A DNA stretch of 64,000 nt from Zantedeschia hybrid cultivar (GCA_030544215.1 JARZZO010000013.1:21876729-21940728); one strand, 5' to 3'. Numbered from the stretch's first letter, positions 45,511 to 56,243 are shown. Program-made: numbers and translations. The notes: a model not told the origin generated them from the letters alone.

Positions 45511-48261
45511 CGATGGGAAATCGACCGCCTCATCCGGGAGGGAAGATTGCCGCAGTACCGATGGGAGCAGCCCCCGCCACAGCAAAACCGGGACGTCCCT
45601 GCAGCGCCCAGGCAACAACAACCCCCGGCGATAGAAGCCGCTCCTCCGCCGAAGGTCACCTCGGCCCCGGTAGAAGCATCCCATCAAAGACCCAGTTCTG
45701 GGTCTATCATGATGATATCCGGAGGGCCGGGGGAAGGATCAAGACCGCGGCAGCGCAGCTCTACCACCGTAGCAACAGTTGATGGCGAACCGAAGCGGCC
45801 TCGCCAAGAAGATATCACCTTCAGCTCCGAGGACCTGACTGATATTCAGGTCCCTCACGACGACGCCCTCGTCATCAATGCTGTAATAAATAGCTATGAT
45901 GTACATAGAATATTTGTCGATAATGGAAGTGCCCCAAACATCTTATTTTATGATTGTTTTGAAAAAATGGGATTGAGTGAGGTTAATATGAAGCCTCACC
46001 GGGGCCCCCTCTTCGGTTTCAACGGTTCGCCCTGCCGAGTAGAGGGTATTGTTCGGCTCCCTGTAACCTTAGGCTCAGCCCCCCGGCAATTAACCGTTGA
46101 CACGGATTTTGCCGTTGTAAAGGTCGATTCGGCTTACAATGCCATTTTCGGCCGAAGGCTAATCGGCGGAGTCGGAGCCGTGCCTTCATCTTTCCATCAA
46201 AAGCTGAAGTTTCATACCGGCCATGGAATAGGCAAAGCCAGAGGGAATCAAGAAGCAGCCCGGCAATGCTACATGATTTCGGTCAAAGGGAAGGCTGCCG
46301 CCGAAACCTTGGCGATCGAGTCATCAGCCGAGGCATCTCCGGGAGAAGCGCTCCTCGCCATTTCGGTTCCGGGAGGCGAGGGACGAATCCTGATGATAGG
46401 CTCCGGCCTAGAAAAGACCGAAGCAGAAAGGCTTACCGAGTTCTTGAAAAAGAATCTCGACGTCTTCGCCTGGTCTCCGGCGGACATGCCCGGGGTTGAC
46501 CCGGAGGTAGCAGAGCACCGACTCCATACTGATCCCGACCAGCCCTCGGTAAAGCAGAAGCGGCGCACCTTCAATCAGGAAAGGAGAGCCGCCATCCAAG
46601 CCGAAGTACAGAAGGGGCTGGACGCCGGACACCTCCGAGAGGTGCATCATCCGGAATGGATCGCCAATGTGGTAATGGTGCCAAAAAAGGATGGCAAATG
46701 GCGGATGTGCGTGGACTTCACCAACCTCAACAAGGCCTGTCCGATGGATAGCTTCCCGCTACCCCGGATAGACCAGGTGGTGGACGCAACCTCCGGCCAC
46801 GAGCTCTTAAGCTTCCTCGACGCCTATTCAGGCTACCACCAAATCCGGATGCATCCTGATGACGAGAGCAAAACCAGCTTCACAACCGATCTGGGCTTAT
46901 ATTGTTATACCCGGATGCCCTTCGGTCTGAAGAATGCCGGCGCGACATTTCAGCGCCTCGTCAATAAAGTCTTTGCCCCGCAACTTGGCCGCAACATGGA
47001 GGTCTACATCGACGACATGTTGGTAAAGAGCCGCGTCGCCAAAGATCACTTGGCCGACCTGGCCGAAACCTTCTCCGCCCTTCGACGGTACAAGATGAAG
47101 CTGAACCCGGCCAAGTGCGCCTTCGGGGTAGCCTCCGGGAAGTTCCTCGGCTACATGGTCACCCACCGAGGGGTAGAAGCTAATCCCGAGAAGGTTTCGG
47201 CCATCATACAAATGCGCCCCCCGGCAAACCTCCGAGAGGTGCAAAAGCTGAATGGGAGGATCGCAGCCTTAAGCCGCTTCATGTCAAGGGCGGCAGATTA
47301 TTGTTTCCCCTTCTTCAAGCTACTGAAGAAGGCCAATAACTTCGAATGGACGGATGAGTGTCAAACAGCCTTCGACCAGCTGAAGGCCTACCTCTCCAAA
47401 GTCCCTATTCTGTCCAAGCCGGTTCCCGGGGAGCCGCTGAGCCTGTACCTCGCAGTCTCCGAGACGGCTCTTAGTGCCGTCCTCGTCCGAGAACAAGATG
47501 GCATTCAGAAGCCAGTTTACTATACCAGCCGAGCCCTTCAAGGAGCAGAACTCCGATATCTTGCCCTGGAGAAGTTGGCTCTGGCCCTCGTCTCGTCCGC
47601 AAGAAGGCTCCGGCCTTATTTTCTTGCTCATCCGATAAAGGTTCTTACCGACCAACCCCTGAGGCAAATTCTCTCCCGGCCAGAGGTGTCCGGCAGGCTA
47701 GCGAAGTGGGCGATCGAGTTAGGAGAGTTCGACATCTCCTACGCACCTCGGGCAGCAATAAAAGCCCAGGCGTTGGCGGACTTCATCGCAGAACTAACCC
47801 CTGGCACTTCCTCGGCACTTCAGCCAAAACCCGACGTGCCCGAAGCCGGGGCCACTTCGGCTCCTGTGCCAGCAGACGAATGGCAACTCTTTGTGGACGG
47901 CTCCGCGTGCTCTACGGGTAGCGGCGCAGGGTGGATCCTGGCTTCACTCGAAGGAATCGTCACGGAGTACGCCTTGCGTTTCTCTTTTCCGGCAACTAAT
48001 AACGCCGCCGAGTACGAAGCTCTCATTTCTGGCCTCCGGGCCGCGAAGAAGCTCGGCGTCCGGAACCTGAAAGCCTTCAGCGATTCCCAACTCATCGCCA
48101 GCCACATTTCCGGAGAGTACGAAGCTCGGGATGCAGTAATGGCATCTTATCTCCAGGTGACTCGCAAGATCCTCGCTCACTTCGATTCTTATGAAATCGT
48201 GAGGATCCCGAGAGCCGAGAATGCCCGAGCCGATGCACTTTCCCGGTTGGCATCAACTTAA
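45511..48261 (+). CDS. Pol of Tat-2: protease, reverse transcriptase, RNase H
   Basis: Open for about 917 codons from the gag join; no clear ATG, so it was probably made as Gag-Pol. Residue numbers count the open frame from 45496. Protease: active site DNGS in FVDNGSAPNI (about 142-145). Reverse transcriptase: KWRMCVDFTNLNKACP, SFLDAYSGYHQI, MPFGLKNAGATFQ and the catalytic YIDD (504-507). RNase H: FVDGSAC (D801), EYEALISGL and ALSRLAST near the end. It copies element RNA to DNA in the particle. It ends at TAA 48259-48261; integrase follows 18 bp later in the same frame. Otherwise intact and the best preserved pol in the window. Confidence 0.92.
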   Translation, partial: RWEIDRLIREGRLPQYRWEQPPPQQNRDVPAAPRQQQPPAIEAAPPPKVTSAPVEASHQRPSSGSIMMISGGPGEGSRPRQRSSTTVATVDGEPKRPRQEDITFSSEDLTDIQVPHDDALVINAVINSYDVHRIFVDNGSAPNILFYDCFEKMGLSEVNMKPHRGPLFGFNGSPCRVEGIVRLPVTLGSAPRQLTVDTDFAVVKVDSAYNAIFGRRLIGGVGAVPSSFHQKLKFHTGHGIGKARGNQEAARQCYMISVKGKAAAETLAIESSAEASPGEALLAISVPGGEGRILMIGSGLEKTEAERLTEFLKKNLDVFAWSPADMPGVDPEVAEHRLHTDPDQPSVKQKRRTFNQERRAAIQAEVQKGLDAGHLREVHHPEWIANVVMVPKKDGKWRMCVDFTNLNKACPMDSFPLPRIDQVVDATSGHELLSFLDAYSGYHQIRMHPDDESKTSFTTDLGLYCYTRMPFGLKNAGATFQRLVNKVFAPQLGRNMEVYIDDMLVKSRVAKDHLADLAETFSALRRYKMKLNPAKCAFGVASGKFLGYMVTHRGVEANPEKVSAIIQMRPPANLREVQKLNGRIAALSRFMSRAADYCFPFFKLLKKANNFEWTDECQTAFDQLKAYLSKVPILSKPVPGEPLSLYLAVSETALSAVLVREQDGIQKPVYYTSRALQGAELRYLALEKLALALVSSARRLRPYFLAHPIKVLTDQPLRQILSRPEVSGRLAKWAIELGEFDISYAPRAAIKAQALADFIAELTPGTSSALQPKPDVPEAGATSAPVPADEWQLFVDGSACSTGSGAGWILASLEGIVTEYALRFSFPATNNAAEYEALISGLRAAKKLGVRNLKAFSDSQLIASHISGEYEARDAVMASYLQVTRKILAHFDSYEIVRIPRAENARADALSRLAST

Positions 48262-48279
48262 GACGGGGGAGGAGGCCGA

Positions 48280-49596
48280 ATGATCCTCGTAGAAGAACTC
48301 GCTGAACCAAGCCTCGGCGAGTCAGAAGCTATGCAAATCACTGAGGCAGAAGCCGAGACATGGATGACTCCCCTCGTCACCTTCCTTCTCCGAGGAGAAG
48401 CCCCGCCATATCCAAAGGAGGCGAAGCACATTCGACGACGATCGTCCCATTTCCTCCTCCTGGACGGGGCATTATACAAGAAGTCCTTCGGCCGACCGCT
48501 GCTGCGATGCCTCGGCCCGACTGAAGCCGACTACGCCATGAGAGAAGTACATGAAGGGGTATGCGGAGCACATGCGGGAGGAAGGGCCCTGGCTCATAAG
48601 CTTCTAAGGCAAGGCTACCGGTGGCCGACACTCCGAGAGGACGCATTAGCCCTCGTACGGCGCTGTGACCAGTGCCAGAGGTTTAGCTCCCTCATCCACC
48701 AGGCGGCCACCCTTCTGACCCCCTTATCCGACCCCTGGCCTTTCGCTCAATGGGGAATCGACCTCCTGGGGCCTTTTCCCGTCGCCACCGGCCAGAGAAA
48801 ATTCCTCATCGTGGCGGTAGATTATTTTACTAAGTGGGTAGAAGTCGAACCCCTCGCGGCGATAACCGATGGCAATGCTTGGAACTTCGTATGGAAGTCC
48901 ATCATCTGCCGGTCCGGCATCCCCCGGGCCATCATTTCTGACAATGGAAAGCAGTTCGACAGCCGTCGGTTCAGCAACAACTGCGCCAGCTTCGGCATAC
49001 TCCACAAATTCACTTCGGTAGCCCATCCCCGAGCAAACGGCCAGGTCGAAGTCACCAACCGAAGCCTGCTGCAGGGACTGAAAACCCGCCTCGGCGAAGC
49101 TAAAGGCCGATGGGTTGAGGAGATGCCGAGTGTCCTGTGGGCTTATTGGACGACGAGCCGAACTCCTACCGGCGAAACTCCATTTCGCATGGCTTATGGG
49201 ATAGAGGCCATTATTCCCGTAGAAATCGGTCTTCCCTCTCCCAGAGTCATCGCTTACCATCCGGAGGCCAGCGAAGAAGGCTTGAGAGATCAACTAGACC
49301 TCATTGAGGAGACCCGAGATAAAGCTCGTATCCGGCTAGCAGCATATCAGCAGCGCATGGCTAAGTACCACAACACTCGAGTGAAACCCCGAAGCTTTGA
49401 AGTCGGGAGCCTCGTGTTGAGGAATGCTCATGCTTCCAAGCCGGCCGAAGCCTCAGGCAAGCTTGCCCCCAACTGGGAGGGACCTTATCGGGTCAAAGAA
49501 GTAGTCAGACGAGGGGCTTACCGGCTGGAGACCCTTTCGGGCCAGCCTCTCCCTCGCACCTGGAACGTAGAGCGCCTTCGGCGTTATTATATGTAA
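48280..49596 (+). CDS. Integrase of Tat-2
   Basis: 438 codons from ATG 48280 in the same frame as the upstream pol, separated only by TAA 48259-48261. Zinc-binding H91, H98, C129, C132. Catalytic core D161 (WGIDLLGPFP), D221 (IISDNGKQF) and E257 (GQVEVTNRS), with 35 residues between the last two as usual. The C-terminal GPYRVKEV module ends NVERLRRYYM, with no chromodomain. It joins element DNA to the host chromosome. All key residues are present. Whether it is made depends on stop readthrough or separate initiation. Confidence 0.92.
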   Translation: MILVEELAEPSLGESEAMQITEAEAETWMTPLVTFLLRGEAPPYPKEAKHIRRRSSHFLLLDGALYKKSFGRPLLRCLGPTEADYAMREVHEGVCGAHAGGRALAHKLLRQGYRWPTLREDALALVRRCDQCQRFSSLIHQAATLLTPLSDPWPFAQWGIDLLGPFPVATGQRKFLIVAVDYFTKWVEVEPLAAITDGNAWNFVWKSIICRSGIPRAIISDNGKQFDSRRFSNNCASFGILHKFTSVAHPRANGQVEVTNRSLLQGLKTRLGEAKGRWVEEMPSVLWAYWTTSRTPTGETPFRMAYGIEAIIPVEIGLPSPRVIAYHPEASEEGLRDQLDLIEETRDKARIRLAAYQQRMAKYHNTRVKPRSFEVGSLVLRNAHASKPAEASGKLAPNWEGPYRVKEVVRRGAYRLETLSGQPLPRTWNVERLRRYYM

Positions 49597-49654
49597 ATCA
49601 CTTCTTCCCGGGCTCTCAGCCGGAAGGTATGAATAAAGATCTCATTTTCAGGAA

Positions 49655-49935
49655 ACCTGTGGGTATTCTAAGTCCGTGTAAACCGTACCGGGAGTGGCTT
49701 CGGCCATGCAAACCGTATTGGGAGCGGCATGGTATTCTTTCTAAGTCCGTGTAAACCGTACCGGGAGTGGCTTCGGCCATGCAAACCGTATCGGGAGCGG
49801 CATGGTATTCTAAGTCCGTGTAAACCGTACCGGGAGTGGCTTCGGTCATGCAAACCGTATCGGGAGCGGCATGGTATTCTAAGTCCGTGTAAACCGTACC
49901 GGGAGTGGCTTCGGCCATGCAAACCGTATCGGGAG
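49655..49935 (+). repeat. 69-bp tandem array (about 4 units) in Tat-2
   Basis: GCGGCAT marks fall at 49724, 49797, 49866 and 49935, period 69 with one unit 4 bp longer. Same unit as 3164-3439 of Tat-1. It starts 60 bp after the integrase stop. Confidence 0.93.
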
Positions 49936-50450
49936 CGGCATGGTATTCTAAAGTCCGCGAATCCTTTGATCCGACGAATGGCTTCGGTCATGTAATTCGG
50001 ATCGGGAAGCGGCACGGTTCTTCCTAAGCCCGCAGATACCTTGATCCGAGGGTGGCTTCGGCCACATATACCGGATCAGGAAGCGGCAAAGTATATCTAA
50101 ATCCGCGTAAGCAAAAGCAGGAGTGGCTTCGGCCACATGAAGCGCATTAGAAGCGGCAAGATGTCCCCTCGGATCATATGAACCACGTTAATAAAGGCCC
50201 CGGCCGTATACTCCATCTGTGGCTATATTCTATCCGGACCTCTATCAGGTCTCGACCTTGCGAGCTATGGTGAACAGACGACAGGATCTCGGATTTCTCA
50301 GAATCAGATTCGGTCAATCATGCACAAAACGTCAAAATAAAGCCAAAAACATTCCCTGTATTCACAAGAAAGGGGAAGTACAAAATCGGCCGTCCATTCG
50401 GCCGCAGGCTTACAAAAGGAGGAAAATAAAAACTGGGGCAGACCCCCGTA
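49936..50450 (+). other. Spacer of Tat-2 between tandem array and antisense gene
   Basis: Diverged repeat relatives, then unique sequence co-linear with Tat-1 3440-4070. It has a single copy of the unit that became the 48-bp array in Tat-1. No gene. Confidence 0.7.
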
Positions 50451-52979
50451 TCAGTCCTCGGCCACGGCCTCCTCCACCTCAGCTGCGGCTTGCCCCGGAG
50501 ACGGAGAAGGGGAATCGACGATTTGCACAGCCTCAGGAGGGGCAGCCTCGACAGGGGCCTCCTCAGCGGCTACGGCTTCGTCGCCTTGCGCTGAGACCGA
50601 GGCCCTCTCAGCCATAAGCTCCTTCCACCAAGACAGGAGCTCCTTGGCTTCCTCACCCATCGGCAGAGCAACCCCGGTTAAGTCAACACTCGGGCAGGCC
50701 TTCTGGGCGACAGCCAGCCCGAGGTCGAAGACCGAGGAGGCCGCTAGCAGTTGAGCTTGGATTATCTCTTCGGCGTAGTCCGGGCCGGCCTTATATTCCG
50801 CCACGGCCGAATCCACCGCCTCCTCCAGCTCCTGCTTCAGAGCCGCTACCTCCTCGGCGTGGTGGCGCTTCTCCGAAGCTCGCCGGGAGTCCTTGTCCTA
50901 GATCTGGGCCTTTAGGGCCCGGACCTCAGCCTGGGCGGCAGCAAGCTCCCGCTCAGTCTTCTCCTTCTCCCGCTCGGCCTTCACCTTGGCCTCGGCAGAA
51001 GCACGGACCTCGGCTGCCCTCTCCTCCAGCAGCGCCCGCGTCCAGGCGTTCGTAGCCACGAGCCCGTCGACCATGGGCTAGATACCAGGCCCCGCCGAAG
51101 GGCCCTCGCCTGAACCTGCCGAAGCCGACGCCCCCTCGGCCTCCAGGAGCTTGTTCCGGAGCAGCTCCTGAAGATGGAGCAGGACACTGCCCGTAACTGC
51201 GGCCTGCGGACCGAAAGCAGACAAGGATCAAAAAAAAAAAAATTAAAGCTAAGGAAAAGCTAAACTGAAGCGCACTCGGAAACTTCTTACCTAGACCGCC
51301 AACCGGGCGCTGATCGCCGCCAGGTCGGTGACCGAGTGGTCCTTCAGCTCTTCGAAAGCCGAAGGGAGAGTGAGACTGCGGAGCAGACGGAGGCACGTCT
51401 GGGAGTCCTCCATGCTCTCGTCCTTGTAGATCCCCAGCTGGGGGACCCACAACTCGCGCTCCTGCGCGCGAGGCGCCTGCAACCCGGTGCCTTCATCCTC
51501 CGCCCCTGCCATCGCGGCCGAAGGAGAATCGCCCCTCGGCACCTCGGGAGACGCCAGCCTTGCGGCCCTTCGGGCCCCGGCAGTTCTCCTTATCAATGAA
51601 GCCGGCTCTGCCTCTTCGGGCTCCTCCTCCCGAGGCCGTTTCGACGACCGGCCGCCCCTTCGGGCGGCGAACTTGGTTTTCCGCTCCCTCTCGAGAGCGG
51701 TGGCAGCAGCACGACCCTCGGTGGAGGCCGCGGTCCTCGGAACTCCACCTCGGGTCCTCGGAGCTCTTGCGCCTCGACCAGACCCGCCTGCCGCCTGCGG
51801 GGGTTGTAGCCGGCCTTGATCGCTGATCGGATATCCGGGCGAGTAGGGCATCGATCCCGGACATTGCTGCAAGCAAGAGAAGACGTGTTAAAAACGAAAT
51901 GACACGAGAAGTTACAACTCAAGGCCGACTTACCCTCGGCCGAAACTTCAGCAGCCACGTCAGCCGGAGGAGCTTCGGCCGGAGGAGCGGCAGCACTTCC
52001 TTCGCTTCCCTGCGGAGTATCCCTGGGAGGAAGGTAAGGGAAAGCCCGCTCCGCATTTCTGAGAAGCCCCCAGATGTTGTACGGGGCCATGATCTGAATG
52101 TGGCCCACGAGGGTGTTTTGGATGGAGGTCAGAACAGGAGGATCCGAGAGGCCTGCGGCCAGCGGCGCCCATTCGGTAGGGAAGGGCCACACACTCTTCT
52201 CGTTCTCCGGCATGAAAATAAGGATGAACTTCCTCTTCCAGCCATGGATGGACGAGGGCTTCCCGGAGAAGATGCTTCGCCCGATCCGAGGGACGAAGCA
52301 ATACCATTCGGATCTCCCCTGCCTCTGGATTTTAAAGAGGTAGCGGAAGACATTGATGGAAGGAGCAATCCATATACGGGCGAAAACGGCCAAGAAACCG
52401 TATACGGTGCGCCAGGAATTGGGAAAAAGCTGAGACGGGGCCAGCCCGTAGAAGCAAAGAAGGTTAACAACGAAGGTGGGAAGAGGAAGACGAAAGCCCG
52501 CCTGGAAGCTATCTACATAGATAAAGAAGGTTAACAACGAAGGTGGGAAGAGGAAGACGAAAGCCCGCCTGGAAGCTATCTACATAGATAGAGAAGGAAC
52601 CCGGGCGGGGAGTATTGGCCCTGTTGGTGGAGCCAAGCTGGTAAGGGGTCATCCAAGAAGGAAGCTGGAAGTAAGAAGCAAGGTTGCTAACCTCTTCGTC
52701 CTAAAGAGCGCAGGACGCTTCCGAAGCAGTGTCGGGACGACGACATCCCGAGGTGGAAGCCTGGCCCGGGTTCCGGACCTCCTCGGAGGCCTCGGCCCCG
52801 GAGGCCTCGGCCCCGGAAGCCCCGGACCCCTCGGCCCCGGAAACCTCGGGCTCTTCAGACATTGCAGAGGCGAGGGAATCCAGGGTAAGGGGAGATGATA
52901 GGGAAGACTTGGGAGAATGGGAAGGAGTATACTCCTCGTCCGAAGGAGTAATCTCGCTAGAAGAGGAGCTGCGGACCAT
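50451..52979 (-). pseudogene. Antisense spliced gene of Tat-2, broken
   Basis: Same three-exon layout as Tat-1: exons 52979-51934, 51866-51291 and 51203-50451, introns 51867-51933 and 51204-51290 with GT-AG borders kept. The Transposase_28-like domain, basic region and coiled coil are recognisable. Damage: TAG at 52703-52701 in exon 1, a 67-bp tandem duplication (52456-52522 / 52523-52589) that shifts frame in the domain, TAG as the last codon of exon 2 (51293-51291), and TAGs at 51080-51078 and 50900-50898 in exon 3. A 17-codon in-frame loss lies near 52045. It cannot give the full product. Confidence 0.82.
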
Positions 52980-53244
52980 AAGGTCGCGAAGAGGAGAAGG
53001 GAGGTTGAGGCTTACTCTCAGGAAGGGGAAAGAAATCTCTCCTGGACCGAGCGCAGCCTCTCGAGCCACCCAGCTCCACCAACAAGGCACTCCGAGGGAT
53101 GGAGATCCTCCCACGATGACCGGCGAGCTCGGACGATGCCTTCAAAGCGCTGGCCTTTCGCCGGAAAGGAGGGAGAGTTCGGGTGATCGCAGAGCAACGC
53201 AGGCGCAGCAGCAGGAAGAAGAACAGTGCTCTGTTGAGGGCTTC

Positions 53245-53252
53245 TATTTATA
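53245..53252 (-). promoter_or_regulatory. TATA box of the antisense gene (Tat-2)
   Basis: TATAAATA on the minus strand, 266 bp before the ATG, almost the same distance as in Tat-1 (267 bp). Confidence 0.65.
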
Positions 53253-53330
53253 AGCTCCATCCAAAGCGCCTCCCGCCGAAGCCAACGGCCGAGATTGTCC
53301 CCTTCGTCTCGTCGTTCCTCTCGGATGCCC

Positions 53331-53448
53331 GCCACGTGCACCGTCCTTCGGCAATGATGACAGGCCGGCTCCGGGACTTGAAGCAGAGCGATCAACGGCC
53401 GAAAGCGCTTCGACCCTTCGGCTGATCACTCGGATGCCCGCCACGTGT
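53331..53448 (-). promoter_or_regulatory. Paired G-box/ABRE-like sites (Tat-2)
   Basis: CACGTGGC at 53331-53338 and ACACGTGGC at 53440-53448 on the minus strand, same order and 109-bp spacing as in Tat-1. Confidence 0.5.
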
Positions 53449-53840
53449 CCCGATCCGCGTGCCGAAGAAGGGAGCGGCGGCAATCCGAGTAGAACCTCGG
53501 GCAGAGGGCCGAGGTGATCCGCGACCCGCGAGCGGTCAGGATCCTTTTGTGCTTTTGACGGAGCAGCCGGATGCGCGACGCGTGTCCCGTGCTTCTTCGC
53601 GAAGCGACGCCCATCCCGTCCATTTAATGAAGCCTGGCACAAGCCAGAGGGCTCGGCCCTTCGCCTTCAGAGGCAAAAGCCTTCGTCACGACTCTGAATG
53701 AAGACGAAGCAACCGCTTAGCCCTCGGCCGACCGAGGGCATCCTCTTCTCAAAGAAAAGGAGCAGAAAAACTTCGGGTAAGGCACCTGTTACGCTATTTC
53801 TCTACAGACTTCGGGCTATACTCTCGCCATCTCAGAACTG
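53449..53840 (-). other. GC-rich spacer before the Tat-2 3' LTR
   Basis: Co-linear with Tat-1 7053-7450; no gene. Confidence 0.5.
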
Positions 53841-53865
53841 AAAAAGACAAGAGTGGGGGGCTATG
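53841..53865 (+). promoter_or_regulatory. Polypurine tract (Tat-2)
   Basis: AAAAAGACAAGAGTGGGGGG followed by CTATG and the 3' LTR. Confidence 0.85.
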
Positions 53866-54745
53866 TGATGAGGCTGAATCCGATTCGGCCCATTAAAACA
53901 AGCCCAAACCCCGTTCAGCCCAGCAGCAGCAGCGCAAGGCCCTCAGGGAGCCTTCGGCCCATCAGCGGCCCAATAGCCCTCGGCCCATAAGCGGCACCGT
54001 CGCTCCCGGTCCAACAGGCTTCAGCCCGTCAGCGGCCCACCAGCCTACGGCCCGGGAACAGCACGGCAGCCCAAGGCCCAGCAGGCTTCGGCCCACCAGC
54101 GGCCCAACCCCCTTCGGCCCGATAGCCGAGTCCGGCCCACTCCGGTGGCGGACTAAGCACTATGGCGGTTTACCAATAAGCCCGCGTTTAGTCCTATATC
54201 GGCTGCCACCGTTAACCATTCTCTATCCTCTGTTATAAATACACCGCTATTTATTGCCAAAGATATGCAATTCTATGCCCTCGAGACCCTAAAGGACTAT
54301 AGTCCACAAAGCATTAAAGCTATTCTTTGCCTTCTTAATCGAATCTTCTTCAGAAGCTAACTTGACCGTCGGAGGGGGTTCCTAAGGGCCGAAGCCCGGG
54401 ACTCCTGCTGACAGGTTTCTTCTTCTTCTTTCCCTCCTGCAGGGGCTCGGTTCGAATCATCGCCGACCTCCCCGAGTCGGTCTCGGCCACCGACCTCGGA
54501 TTTCTCCCACCGGTCTCGACGCCGTACGTCGGCTGCATCCCCGACCGAAGGAGCATCGGCCCCGCCTTCTGAGGACAAGCCAGCGTCCGTCCAAGCCACC
54601 CTCGGCCTCGGACCTTCGGCTTCGCCTCGGCCTCCATCGCCTTCCGGATCCCCGTCGGGCCTCTTGCACCGATCCGACCTAGCTCCGGATCCATTTCTTC
54701 GGATTCCAGCTTCGGAATCCGGTCGTGATAGCTTCGACTACATCA
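53866..54745 (+). repeat. Tat-2 3' LTR
   Basis: 880 bp, gapless with the 5' LTR, about 16 differences by eye. Followed by TTACT, the right TSD copy. Confidence 0.95.
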
Positions 54746-55901
54746 TTACTTATTAATTTAAGAGTTAAATTAATGATTAACATTAATCTTCTAATCTAAT
54801 TGTTATATTATAGTTATTAATTAATTAGTGTTAATTAATAATTTAAGTGTTAAATTACTAATTAAATTAATTAACTAATCTAAGAGTTAGATTAGTAGTT
54901 AATTAATAATTAGAGTTAACTAATAATTTAAGTATTAAATTGTTAATTAACTTTGTTGAACTGGTCTAAGAGTTAGATTAGTTATTAATAGTCTAATTGT
55001 TATATTATTAATTGGGTTTAATCTAAGTGTTAGATTATTAGAAATATTCTAATTTGCATGGAATAATCTGGAATTATTAATTTGAAGTGTGTGCGCATGT
55101 GATGTGTGTTTAATGCTTTTAAATTTTGATTTAATTGCATGTTAAGATAATAAAATGAGTTTTCGAAATTCAAATACCAATTTTGATTGGATCCATACTT
55201 TTTGAAAGCCAAAATTATTTATTTTGAAAACTCTTTTATTTTAGCCATGTGATGCACTGAATCATGTGTGTGGATGTTTAAAACACACCGTGGTCATGGA
55301 TATGTACTTAATTTATTATTCATGTGATGAATGGATTGTGTGGATCGTGGATGTATGATTATTTATTAATTGTTAATAAATAGAGGTATGCGCCCCTCTC
55401 TCTCTCATACTCCAATGTATTTCTACCTCCCTCTCTCTTGTACTCGCCATAAGGCCTTCTTCAATTTACCTGTAAGTTCTAGAATTTATTGTAATATGAT
55501 CGAGACAACCGAGGAAGGAGCGAGGACGATCCACAGCTGCAACCAGGAAGGTGAAAAGATGAAGATCCTTTGCCTATGTGTTTGCAGGTTTATCTAATGT
55601 AATTGTTATGTTAGATTGTGTATGCGTTTGACTGTTGGCTCTAGTCAAACCCACTGTACTATCTATGACCACACTAATGACATGTATGTGATGCATTGTT
55701 TTTCTTTTGATTATGAATCAAAGCAGGTTATAGTATTTAGTAAATATATACGATGTATTTATATACTATCACCTAGGAGAGACCAAGATAAAAGTTATCT
55801 AAATACCCTCAGATAAACTCTAAGCCGTAACGCGAGTAGTTAAGAACTTACCGCATGGTCCACCATCATTATAGTCATAGGATTCGAATCACTTTAGGCA
55901 G

Positions 55902-56207
55902 GTTTGTTGTGCTATCCACAAGACCTGCTTAATTTGGAGGAGAAACTGTGGCTATGGCATTAGATGCCTAAAGATCGGGGTAGAGGAACCATATAGCTTT
56001 GTTGTGCTATCCACAAGGGTTGCATGCAAATCTAGCTCGTCGCGTAACGATGGTTAGCTTAGACCAGAATTAGTGGTTTGTTGTGCTATCCACAAGGCCA
56101 TTAAATCTCTGGGGACCGAAGCCATGGTCAGATATTGCAAGGAGTTGCAAGTCCCATGAGTTGGGTGCTCTCTAATTGTATTACAGTTTGTTGTGCTACC
56201 CACAAGG
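55902..56207 (+). repeat. Four copies of a stem-forming motif in the copia C leader
   Basis: TTTGTTGTGCTATCCACAAG starts near 55903, 55998, 56077 and 56187 (the last with CTACC). TTGTG and CACAA can pair around a 5-nt loop. The spacers differ, so this is a dispersed motif and not a simple tandem repeat. Copia I has the motif too. Confidence 0.85.
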
Positions 56208-56243
56208 TTGTAGTGCAAGTCATTGAGATTCTGATCCCCACTA

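Larger units (their letters stand above)
43575..54745 (+). mobile_element. Tat-2: Tat-lineage Ty3/gypsy element with pol
   Basis: 11.2-kb element with 880-bp LTRs (43575-44454, 53866-54745), differing at about 16 sites by eye (about 1.8%). Order: primer site, gag, protease, reverse transcriptase, RNase H, integrase, 69-bp tandem array, antisense gene, polypurine tract. Flanks GTACT (43570-43574) and TTACT (54746-54750) are a TSD with one mismatch. No chromodomain follows integrase, as expected for Tat. Confidence 0.93.
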
